This document shows, in pieces, positions 1 to 10,281 of a stretch of DNA of 64,000 bases. The stretch comes from Tamarix chinensis (lineage: Eukaryota > Streptophyta > Magnoliopsida > Caryophyllales > Tamaricaceae), in NCBI GenBank assembly GCA_030549775.1, contig CM060177.1, forward strand, positions 90,272,736 to 90,336,735, written 5' to 3'. The position numbers were made by a program, and so were the translations under genes. Position 1 is the first letter of the stretch. Each line of letters starts with the position of its first letter. The notes under the pieces were generated by a model, which saw nothing but the letters and a program-made list of their open reading frames with translations, was not told where the DNA came from and did not search any database.

Positions 1-1230
1 GCAGCCTTACATTTCAACTCTTAATGGTTGAATCGGCCTACTTCCATGAGGAGTAAAACCTGGGCACATTACGTCTCCTTCGGTATTTATGCTGTAGCGG
101 CAAATGATGTTTTCTCCGGGCAGGTCTTGTGCGTCTTTTTCCTCAACACGTCCGCTTCATTAATTAAATGCGCTAGCTACCTAAGCCAGCCAGTGGCTCC
201 CAACGAAATAGTAATACTACCACCGGCAGCGTGGGTAGGAGCGCGACTCTTTCATTAATTGGGTGATTATGATCATTAGGTATTAAACGTAAGGACAAAT
301 TCTAGGAATAGAATTTTGATCGTCATGATAATAATACTGTTAGAATCTTATATCATTGGTTCATGTGCGTTGTATTTTGTAGTGTTTTATGTTATGACAA
401 AATTAAGTATTTGATGATCAAATCATGGAAGTATTTTATGTCTCTTTCGGTTTTTAGTTGGATTAGCCGATCCAAAAATATATTTGATATTTATCATTTA
501 ATTTAATAATATATTATATTATATTATTATTATTATTATTAAATTTGATTCAAACCGAATTAAAATTTTCAATGAATTTCCATTTAACTATTATTAATTT
601 TATAATGATTATTTGTCCTGCTATTACTATATTTACTACTTCCATTATTAATGTCACTATTATAATCAATTTTATTAATTTTATATTTCTAAAACTATAA
701 TGATTCGATTGGATACGGTTCGATAAATTTTAAAAATAAGGCGACAAGAACAAATTTTTAGCCAGTGAATATTAATTAAATTCAAAAAAATTTATGTAAT
801 GCTAATTAAATTGACGGAATAATATTTTTTTTAATATAAATATTAAATATGATTGACATTTTTTTGTTTATTTATACATGTGGATGTGTAAAAATTCAAA
901 GTGAGTATTTAATATGATGAATACTTACATTTGTTTCTAAAAACACGCTAAGTTTTATGAGTAATGTTGTATACTCAGATTTTAAACTCAAATTCAAACC
1001 TAAATTTTTTTAAAAACATACATGATAATGCACTAATTTTATTTTTTATTAATAATTAAGTTGCATAAACTAATAATAATATATTATAAAAGAAAATTGT
1101 GGCATAAAAATATAATAAATTTATTATTAGCATTATTTTTATTATAATTATCTTTATTATTGTTATTATAGTCGTATTTTTTATTTATAGTCGTATTTTT
1201 TTATTTTGAATTTTTATTTATTTGTATTAC
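1..1230. other. Intergenic DNA, no gene recognised
   Basis: The first 260 bases have balanced base composition and a short open frame on the plus strand (28-258) that begins at a TTG and resembles nothing I know. It may be the edge of a low-copy region cut by the window. From about 290 to 1230 the DNA is very AT-rich with short ATT runs near 520 and 1130 and no coding signal on either strand. Confidence 0.5.
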
Positions 1231-1690
1231 TTAATTATTAAATAAAAATAAAAATAATATATTAATATGTATGTTCTTAAAAAAGTTGTGGGTTTGGATT
1301 TGAAGTACGAGTACGTAGCATTTTTCAAGTTTTATTACTTCACGACACCGTCGACTATTATCGATGTCAACGGGTCTAATCTTTCTCTCGATCGGAGAAC
1401 TACAGGACGCATGCTGTAGCTTTGCGAAAGCCAGCGACCATCTGACGTCGCAGACCACGCTCGAAAAGACGGAAGGTATACCAAGAAGGAAGTAGCAGCG
1501 TATGCAATTGTACAACCAATTTGAAAACCCAGACGCTACAAACTTACTGAAATGACAAATCTTTATCAAAAGGGGAGGATAATAACGTTAACTCTCACGA
1601 ACCCATAAAGAAGAATATAGTGAGTGAAGTACAGTGAAGTCCGGAAAAGTTCCCTCCGTGTATTGTGTTCCGAAATTTTTTAAGAATCAT
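1231..1690. other. Compositional island, unrecognised
   Basis: About 1300-1660 is clearly richer in G and C than its surroundings, with several CG dinucleotides and a 112-codon open frame on the minus strand (1231-1569). The frame has no domain I recognise and no clear splice context. It could be the remains of a gene or a low-copy regulatory stretch. I do not call it a gene. Confidence 0.25.
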
Positions 1691-2520
1691 CTGATTAACC
1701 TTTTTTTTTTAAAAAAATATTAATAATTTATATCAATTAATATAGTTACTAATTTTAGATTTTTTTCTTAATTTTCATATAGATTTAGTCTATTTTTCAA
1801 AATATTATATATATATATATATAATATTTTTTCGTTTATTTTTAAAATTTTAAATTCACATTTCATTTTCTATCTCCTATTCATATCTCCGTCACCATAT
1901 CCGTAAAACACTGCAAACTAATGTATAAAAAAATATCACAAAAGAAAAGGGGGAAAAGGAGCCTACCATTAGCAATACCGTGTAGGGTAGCTTAATTTAA
2001 AGCAGCATACTCAATTTGATTGCGATATAACTGTTAGGACTAAAATTTTGGTGGTTATGTGGACTTTCGAAATTGTGTACCTTAGTTCAAATCTCGTAGC
2101 CGTATATGATGCTTTTATCTAACTGTTAAATTATAAAAAAAAAACTAAAATTTCGGTCGGTAAGTGCCGATTAAAAATAATCCAAAATCATATTCCTATA
2201 TAATTTTAAGTAATGTTTCATGTTAAAATTAATTAATTATAGGAAGATTAATTTATTAGACTTATATATTAATCTAATTTTCTTCTTCTATTTATTAATA
2301 TAAGACTTTTATTCGCATCCAACAATAACTAAATCCTCAGATATTTTAACAATAAAATTTGATTGTTTTTCCCCCTAAAGTATAATACATTATAATATAA
2401 TAATTATAGTCATATTAAAAATATATATTAACAAATATGAATAATCAGAATTTGTGATGGAAACTTATTATTCAACAAAACGAACAGGAGTAAACAATAG
2501 ACAGCTTAATCTAATTTAGG
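1691..2520. other. AT-rich intergenic DNA
   Basis: Almost pure AT sequence with a TA run near 1808-1823. A weak RNA polymerase III box-B-like motif (AGTTCAAATC near 2084) is followed by a run of A near 2139. That is suggestive of a decayed SINE but not enough to call one. Confidence 0.4.
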
Positions 2521-2672
2521 TAAGGATTTGAACTTTCGGTCGAAACAGACCGCCGAAAACGTTTTGTCACCGGGTGCGAGTACTCGCTCCGTCTCTGTAA
2601 ACGCCGGGCTCTTCTTTTGTTAAAGTTTCTGTAATAATCATTAGCTGAGTCGTCTTAATCGAATTAGAGAAA

Positions 2673-2786
2673 ATGGAAGGTTCACATGCGGTGCAAGTCA
2701 TCGATCTCATTAGACGAGTTACCCAAATTTGTGAGCCTCAAGGTTTTGAGAGATGTCGGTATAAAACCATTGCTTGGATCGGGTGA
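2673..2786 (+). pseudogene. Possible orphan first exon, 37 codons
   Basis: A short open frame starts at an ATG in good plant context (GAGAAAATGG) inside a higher-GC island (about 2520-2790). Its residues look protein-like (for example HAVQVIDLIRRVTQICEP). It ends at a TGA at 2784-2786; a GT within GGGTGAAC overlapping that stop could be a splice donor. The following 1.3 kb is AT-rich with no second exon. It may be a captured or truncated gene start, or chance. I do not recognise the protein. Confidence 0.18.
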
Positions 2787-2799
2787 ACAATCAAGTTAT

Positions 2800-4098
2800 C
2801 TCTTAGTTTTTATACATAAATTTTTATTTTTAAACATGTATATACTAAAATTCTTATTGACTGCTTAGCTAAAATAACTCTATAATATTTATAGGATCAC
2901 AAAGATTATAACAATTTTTTTTTTCTTCCCATAATTATTATAACCTTACAGAACAAGAAAATATTAATATTTCAACAGAAAATATTTGATAACTAACTAA
3001 TACACTATCAATAAATATATTATGCTATTGATGGTAAATAATGATACTATACTGTTAGAAACACATGATTAGAATTACTAATATACTATCGATGTTAAAT
3101 GATGATACTTTACAATTCTATATTTTGGTGTTAATTAATACATGATATTATCTAAGAAAACTAATATACTACAAATATGAATTATCATATTATGATAACT
3201 TATCAAAGGTATTATCTTATTCGATAATAATATTTTTTTTACGTATTATCTATATTAAAAATTTTGGATGTTCTGTATATTTGTCTATATACAATAATAT
3301 TATTATATAATAGTACGTATCTTTAAGATATTTTAGAGTGTTTGCTTTTGTTGTCTAAATTAATATCTTTAAATAGTTATAATATTATCTTCGTCTACAA
3401 GGAGGAGTATACTTATCTACATATGTCTTTTTTAAAAAGGTCATGTCTTTAGAAAGAATTAAACCTCGATCTTCTACATTGCATTCTTAGCCTAATTATC
3501 AATTGAATTGAGAAGCCTTGCTTATCTACATATGTATTACATACATTCATATACATTTTTGTAATTAATTTAAATGAATGACATTTTTAGTAAATATATC
3601 AAGCCTTTACATCTACTTAATATTTGAATTGGCCTAATATGTAAATAATAATTTATAAGCCCAAAATAATATGTATACTTTAGAAAATGATCCTAATAAC
3701 AAGTTTCGAAGAGTTTTATATCTAGGCTGCTCAATGAATGAATATGAGACCGCAAGTTGTACACTGTCTAGGAACTTGTATTCATTTTGACTAGGGAGTA
3801 CACGAGACAAGGTGCTTAAGCGTGTAGTATGTTTGTAGCTAAACATGTGGATGATTTTTTTTTAGCGGTTGGTTTGCATAGATATCAAATAGGGTTGAAG
3901 GAAAGACAATTTCAATTTGTACTACTTTTTCGGAACTAATAAACTATTTTTTGCTGATATTTATTGTTTATATCTATTCCATATATATATATATATATAT
4001 ATATAAGTGTGATATTACTTCTTAATGCTAGAACTAATGAACTAAAATATACTACTCATTAACAAATTGATATTACTTATATTACTTGAATGAGATAC
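2800..4098. other. AT-rich intergenic DNA
   Basis: No coding signal. Many ATAT and TTATT tracts are present. A 70-codon minus-strand frame at 3634-3846 has no family resemblance. Confidence 0.5.
3981..4005. repeat. (AT)n microsatellite
   Basis: Uninterrupted AT dinucleotide run of about 25 bases. Confidence 0.9.
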
Positions 4099-4292
4099 TG
4101 TAACACCCTAATTTTTACAAACTGACATTTTCTTCTTTTTAAATGATTTTATAGAAGCTCAAAACGAAAATATAAGGTATTAAGTTGCACACAATATAAA
4201 TACTCCCTATACTAGTCTATGCCAAGTACTAAGCTAAAAGTAATTTGTATATAGAGATTAGACGTGGAAAACACTTACGAGATTATAAAATA

Positions 4293-5824
4293 AGAATGTA
4301 GCATCCCCGTTTTTATCAAATGTCCTATCGGCTTCCAGGTCTTCAAGTACCTTGATTACATGAGAAAATAAATTTTTGAGAATAAAAAATATCCTTAAAT
4401 GAGAACCCCAATGAATATCACCAGCCCTTACAAGAAAAAAATTCTTGGTTCAATCCCCCACCATATTCTATCAAGCCTTCTTCCAATGCATTTGCTATGT
4501 AAGTAACTTGTTTATCTCAAAGAGAAGCTTGACACTTATTGGAAGATCCAATAACGTTCACAACCCGTGTAATATTGCTAAGAAAACAACTAACTTCATT
4601 ATAACATTTTACCACAGCAATAAGAGCCAATTGAAGTTGATGAGTAAAACAATGAACATAATAGGCACAAGGATTTTCATTCTGAATCAATGTTTTCAAA
4701 CCACCAAATTCTCCTCGCATATTACTAGCTCCATCTTACCCTTATCCTCGTACTTTTGATAAACATAATCCATACTGACTCAACATTGATTCAAGTGCAG
4801 CCTTAAGTGATAAAGTATCTTTGACATGTATAATCCCAACAAACCTTTCCATAACCAAACCCCTATCATCAACATAATGCAAAACAATGACCATTTGTTC
4901 TTTCTTTGCTACATCTCCTACTTCATCCACTAATATACCAAAAAAATCATCTCTAATTTCATTAACAATCTCATTAATTATTTCAGATGCAAATGCATAA
5001 CTAATATCCTTTTAAATCTCAGGTGAAGTTATTTGATTATTCTTTGGAGCATTTTCTAACACAACTCTAGCTATAGCATCATTGTTATGCCTTAAATCCT
5101 CTAGAAAATGAAGAAAGTTACCCCGATTTAGAGAATCTTCTAACTCATCATATCCTCTAAATGCCATTCCCCCTTCAAGTAGAAATATAACAACCTGAAT
5201 AGATGCATCTAAACGGATAAGATAATCTGATTTGACTTGTTTGGATTGCTTTATGAAAGAGGCTTTAGTGCTTTACTTCTGTTTGATAAGATCTTCACAT
5301 TTTTTAGTAGCTTTAAAATGAGGACCATTAGAACTACCAACATGAACCTCGAACCTTTATTTTTTTTATTCCAGTGTATAAATTCTTTTCCCACAAAATG
5401 ATCATTAGCAGCTTCAGATTCACTTTTAAACAAGTAACAAGGCAGACAAAATACAACATCTTTAGCTATACTATATTCCAAACAATCATATTCAGCAAAC
5501 CAAGATGAAATAAATCGATGATTTTTTCCACCGATAACCTTTGTAGGAAATCTATGAGTACAAGATTGATAAGGGCCTTTTAAAAGATAAGCTCTTCTTA
5601 CCTCATCTTGAATATTCGGATGAAAATATGAAATCTTTTTTTCTTAACCTAGAATCTGCTTCTAAAGTTTCCAAATCAACCCTACCTTCATTAGTGAATC
5701 TTGATTCTTGTGATTGGCTTGAAGATGGGAGTGGTTGTTTTTTGGAAATTGGTAACACAACTTGATTAACATAATTATATTCGTGGTAGCTATTTTTAGG
5801 CTGGCTTGCAAAGTATCGTTGCAT
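4293..5824 (-). pseudogene. hAT transposase, zinc finger MYM-type protein 1-like (broken)
   Basis: Reads from 5824 down to about 4293 on the minus strand. The start MQRYF is typical of this plant transposase family. In order I see a VDLETLEADSRLR segment, a TTF-type zinc-finger region with LEYSIAKDVVFCLPCYLF (about 5480-5430), a DUF4371-like region including AFRGYDELEDSLNRGNF (about 5160-5100) and LVDEVGDVAKKEQMVIVLHY (about 4935-4880), then YYVHCFTHQLQLALIAVVK (about 4660-4605) and AGDIHWGSH (about 4420-4390). Lesions are few: a frameshift near 5625, another near 5340, a stop near 5013, a stop near 4740 and a frameshift near 4440. The C-terminal hAT dimerisation domain is missing. Members of this family excise and reinsert hAT elements. 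This copy cannot encode a functional enzyme. Confidence 0.85.
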
Positions 5825-5825
5825 C

Positions 5826-6124
5826 CTAAATTAAGACATTAAAAAATTTAATGAATTAACTAACAATTTAAACAATTCAATCTATAAATCTAAAAAATTT
5901 GATTTCTAAATTCTAATTTCTACAAAATAATTCTGATTTCTACTAAATTAATTAGGATTTATACATTAATAAGATAAATTAGGATTTCTATAAACGAAAA
6001 AATATAAGCAATTAATAAGATAAATATAAATAAATTAAGTACATTCTGATTTTACAAATTTATAACTAACAATTTAAGTATTTAACTAACAATTTAACTA
6101 ATTAAAAATTAACTAAAATCTTAC
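5826..6124 (-). other. Predicted 5' leader intron of the hAT transposase
   Basis: On the minus strand the donor reads CCACAG|GTAAG at 6125/6124. The acceptor reads TTTAG|GATGC at 5826/5825, one base before the transposase ATG. The 299-base interval is AT-rich, as plant introns are, while the upstream leader (6126-6560) is GC-rich. The intron therefore sits wholly in the leader. Inference from splice motifs only. Confidence 0.5.
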
Positions 6125-6758
6125 CTGTGGATTGTGGCTGCCTCGTCGGTTGCAAGTTGCAAAAAAAATAAGATATTAAAAGCAGCAGCAACTAACCAGC
6201 CAGGTAGCAGCCGTGGCCCGTGTAGAGAAATAAGAGCAGTAGCAGCCAACACTCAGCAGGTAGCAATTGAGCAGCGGGTAGGATCGGAGCAGCGTGGGGC
6301 GCAAATGGACGAGCCGATGAGGTAAAGAAGCAAAGAATGAACGGGAAATGCCGCAATGGTGGTGGTCACCAGCAACAGTGGCGAGTTCTAGTGGTTATGT
6401 CTACACCGTCGAGGGCAATGGAGGGAGACCAGCCGTGCTGCTTGCGTGCACTGTGGTCTACCGCATCGGGCGGTCGGGGACTCGGGGGTGACTAGGCAAA
6501 TGGCGATGGAAGTAGTAAGGAGATGAAGGGCCGAAGGCTCTCAGATGGGTAAGGGTTTGGGATTTTTTAATCAAAATGACATCATTTTGATTCTACAAAT
6601 TAATAACAAAAATGGTCATCCATGGAATTTGATCCCGAATCATTATGTTTGAAATATGGGGGACCTAACCGTTCATCCATTATAATATTTTGATATGGTG
6701 TCCTACAGATATAATATATATTCATTGTCTAAAAACCAAATACATTTTCTACCTTACT

Positions 6759-6803
6759 GCCAGGGCTCCATAGTGTCCCGGGACACCATGTGGAAGCCCT
6801 GGC
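6759..6803. repeat. Near-perfect palindrome at the hAT 5' end
   Basis: Two arms of about 22 bases (left GCCAGGGCTCCATAGTGTCC, continuing symmetrically to the right) meet at CCCGGG. Two small mismatched or inserted positions separate the arms from identity. It sits 10 bases inside the hAT terminus and would fold as a strong hairpin. Confidence 0.85.
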
Positions 6804-6821
6804 TCCACCCTTGATAGTCAA

Positions 6822-8840
6822 TTAGTATTATGCACATAACATTATATACAAGATATACATGTCTACCTTAATATATATACAAGCCTAACTATGATATGTG
6901 TCCTTTCCAACAAGGACACCTACCTCACTCTAAGCACAAAATCTTAGACCACGTCATTCAAGATCACCAAAATATTACCTACAAAAATAAGGTTATTTTA
7001 TAATTTGAACTTAAGAATAAGAATTGATGGAAAATTTAAGTTAAAGGAGGATGTAAATGGAAATAACCAAAATAAGTGGAAATCTCGGGATATGTGGAAA
7101 TCTTAGGATATGTAGAAGATATACTGGTGCTAAGGTGGTGTTGAAGTGGAGCATGGGTGTGCTAAACAGGTAGCATGATTGAGAAAAATGTGCGGCACGA
7201 GCGTGGCATGTAGGGCATGCATGGGTTAAGAGCTGGGAAGGAGCACGTGTTAGGCATGCAAATTTTGCACATGCGTGCGTGGAGTGCACGGGTAGGAATG
7301 AGGTGTACACGGTTGTGTACAAAACTGTGTATGAAGGAAAATGGAAGGAGCATGTGAGGGTACATGAATATGTGCCTAAATTTAATGAGAGGACATGACT
7401 GGGACATGCGAGAAGGGCATGCCCATGTGCCTCAACAAAAAATGAATAGAGTACAATGGGGAAGAAGGAAAAATAAGTTGCTTGGGGTGGTGATGGTTAG
7501 TGACAATGAGGTGGTAATGGTGGTTAGTTTTCCAATGTAAAGGTGGTTCTTGGTGGTGGTTCATAGGTTGATAATGGTTTTTCGATGGCAATACAGAGCA
7601 TGGAAGGATGAAGAAGAAGAAAGGTGGACAGGTTGTGGTTGCTCAACAGAAAATGGAGGATGTGGAGTTGGTTGAGTATTGAATGAGCTTAAGTCTGAAG
7701 ATATGTATATGTATATATGGAGGGTGAATGCATGGTGAAGGTTGGCAGAGAAGAGGATGGCATACACGAAGGAAAATGTAGTAGAAGAGGTACACGATCG
7801 GGTGACAGATTTTTGGTAGAAAATCAGTGGGAAATATTCCATGAGAGGTGGGAGGTAATATTTGATGATGATGAGGGTAGGGGGAGGTATGTTGGTAGAA
7901 TGGATGAGGGAGATATGGTTGGGAGAATTTTACACAGAGAAAGGAGGAAGAAGAAGAAGGAAAAAGAAGTTGGCTGGGTAAGGGAAAAGAAAAGGAAAAG
8001 GAGAAAAAAAGAAAGAAAAAGGAAAAGATGAGTGTGCTAATGGTTAAGGTTGGATTAAAAACTTATGGTTAGCTAGATTAGGTAAGATTAGGATATTAAT
8101 CATTTGGGATTAAGCTTAGGTTTAAAATAAAGATTAGAATTAGGTTAAGATTTTGGATTACGTAGTTAGGGTAAGATAAAAAAAATCAAATTCTTGATAT
8201 TAGAATTGGGTTAAGGTATTAATTACTCGAGATTAAGTTTAGCTAAAATTTAGGATATTGTAATTAATGAGGCAGAGCTTGAGAGGGGTATACACGTGCG
8301 TGCGCGCACACACACATGTTGTTCATGGACGAGGTGCATGGTTGAGAAGGAAGGTAGGGTTACACATGCGATGGGAAGTAGGATTTGGGGAAAGATTTGG
8401 TAAAATTTTCAATGGACATATCCCAAGGATTGTGGGAGGTGATGGTTAGGATCAAATTATGGCAAGTTGTAGGGGTGAAGAAGAAGAACATTCAAGGTAG
8501 AAAAAGAAAGGAAAATTGGGTGGAAGAGGAAAAGAAAAAGAAAAAGCATAAGGAAAAGGAGAAAGAAAAAGGAAAAAGGAAAAATGAGATAATTATGGGA
8601 TCATTTTTAGGATTAGGTTGAAAATTATGATTAAAAAAATTAGGTAAGATTAAAATATTAATCCTTTGGGATTAGGGTTAGGTTAAAATATAAATTACTC
8701 TAACTAAATATTAATATTATATTAAGATTTAAGATTAAGGAATTAGGGTAAGATAGAAATATTAATTTTATTATATTAGAATTAAGTAAGATATTAATTA
8801 ATTGGGATTAAGATTCGATAAAATTTGGGGTATTATAGAA
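6822..8840. other. Purine-rich, non-coding repeat-derived DNA
   Basis: Two GAA/AAG-rich blocks (about 7720-8030 and 8470-8620) alternate with degenerate TTAGGATTAAG-like sequence (8040-8260 and 8590-8830). The long overlapping open frames here on both strands are low-complexity (Lys/Arg-rich on plus, Ser/His/Pro-rich on minus) and do not look like proteins. This is probably the inner part of the LTR-like element that starts at 4099. Confidence 0.5.
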
Positions 8841-9229
8841 GGTAACTCTCATTTTGTCTTGGGAAATTTAAAGAGGCATTAAGCTTGGAACATATTTCTA
8901 AAACTTTTAACTAAGAATAGTGTGGAGGTACTAGGAGAGAAGATTATTCACAAACTCACTTAGTTATACAATTCATTATTGGGCAAATCAGCTAAGAAAT
9001 TTATAGGGTTTGATCTATTACTTTGCCACAACAAGAGCTTAATATAAGATATTAGGAAAAGATTATTGAAACCTCTAGTGGCACTGAAGATAAAGGATGT
9101 TATATTATAAATGGGAGACCTAGAGTTTGAGACTTAATGGTTACAATCCCTTCCTCATCAAGAAAATCAAGTAGATAGTTATGTAAGATATGATATATAT
9201 GGTTAAAGTGTCATGAGAGAAAGGAAGAC

Positions 9230-10260
9230 CGCTAATGCAACTCAATAATACAATAATCACCTTAGTGCCAAAAGTCCATAATGCAACAAAGGCTAATGAA
9301 TTTAGACTTGTATCCTATTATAACATAATATATAAGGTCATATCTACAACTCTGATAAATAGAATGCAAGCTATGCTCTATGAGGTGATTAATATATCCT
9401 AAGCTACATTTGCGAAAAGTACATCATTTAATAATAACATCCTACTTGCACATGAATTTTTCAAACATTATGGGTGGAAACATGTTAGTTTAAGACTAAT
9501 GTCAAATGTAGATAAAAAAAACCATGATAATGTCGAATGAGATTTCAGTAGGTAAATTATAATTACTTATAGCTTCCTATATACATTTATGAACATGTTA
9601 CTTGAATATGTGACCACATCTAAGCTCTCTGTGAAAATTAACGGCCCTTTAACAATCCCATTTTCCATTAGAAGAGGATTGAGACAATGTGATAATATGT
9701 CTCCATACCTTTTTGTCTTAGGTATGAAGTATCTACAAAGATGTTTGAGCAAGTTGTAAGGAGTGCCAAAGTTCAAATGTCATCCTAGTTGCAAAAGTCT
9801 AACATATATATTTTGCTAATGATCCCCTTATATTTTTTTAATTGAGGTATATAATGTGTGGAGTTGATTATATATAGAAATTTGCCAAGGTATTAGTTTT
9901 AAAGTTCAACCCAAACAAAATCTATGCTTATTTCGTGGCATTATATAGAGTACCAAGAAAGTACTACTATAGAGAATGGAATTCTTCAAAAAAGAATTTC
10001 CATTTAGGTATTTGGCGGTACCATTGTCTACTCCTATTCATTAATATAAATCCTTACTAGATAAGCTGCTCATCATGATCAACTATTATACCTTTAATTT
10101 TTTGAGTTATGTCAAGAGAAGGTATTGAGTGAATTTTGTTCTATTGGGTATTTGTGTAATATATCATTCTTAAATATTCCAAAATATGTTTAAATTATGG
10201 TGACATAAAATGAAATAATTTTGGTTTATGAAAAGGACTTAGAAATGGGGGAAGTGTGAA
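9230..10260 (+). pseudogene. LINE (non-LTR retrotransposon) reverse transcriptase relic
   Basis: Translation in shifting frames gives the plant LINE reverse-transcriptase signature in the right order: ITLVPKVHNATKANEFRLVS (about 9250-9315), IIYKVISTTLINRMQAML, SFNNNILLAHEFFKHYG, LSVKINGPLTIPFSIRRGLR and SPYLFVLGMKYL (about 9630-9735). Then comes FANDP where active enzymes have FADD (about 9815), and RYLAVPLSTPI (about 10005). Many stops and frameshifts are present and the catalytic aspartate pair is mutated. The endonuclease end is not recognisable upstream of about 9230. Homology fades near 10260, just before the next LTR-like boundary. Dead copy. Confidence 0.85.
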
Positions 10261-10281
10261 TTTGAGTAATACTAGTCAACT

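Larger units (their letters stand above)
4290..6813 (-). mobile_element. hAT DNA transposon relic, 3'-truncated
   Basis: A hAT element read from right to left. Its 5' end is at 6813, where the minus strand starts CAAGGGTGGAGCCAGGGC, in the style of plant hAT termini. A terminal hairpin, a GC-rich leader (about 6126-6560), a leader intron and the transposase pseudogene follow. The transposase stops within its RNase H-like core near 4290. No matching inverted terminus is found on the left, so the 3' part, including the C-terminal dimerisation domain, appears to be lost. An 8-bp target duplication therefore cannot be verified. Confidence 0.75.
4099..8837 (-). mobile_element. Degenerate long LTR-like element, antisense, split by a hAT insertion
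   Basis: The left end begins TGTAACACCCTAATTTTTAC and the right end is TTTGGGGTATTATA. Both match the termini of the better-preserved long LTRs at 44292-49194 and 54518-59120, and the orientation is the same as the second of these. Between them lie the hAT transposon (about 4290-6813) and purine-rich blocks (7720-8030 and 8470-8620) that correspond in position to the GC- and purine-rich block near 58 kb. Without the hAT the element would be about 2.2 kb. No clean 5-bp target duplication is seen (GATAC before, GAAGG after), so the copy is old or the ends are slightly misplaced. Confidence 0.45.

Noticed and set aside
2030..2160. Possible tRNA-derived SINE (box-B-like AGTTCAAATC and A-run)
   Set aside because: No convincing box A at the right distance and no target duplication. 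Too weak to call.
7041..8031. Several overlapping open frames on both strands (60-104 codons)
   Set aside because: They overlap each other, are low-complexity and lie in purine-rich repeat-derived DNA. No domain, splice context or codon pattern supports any of them.
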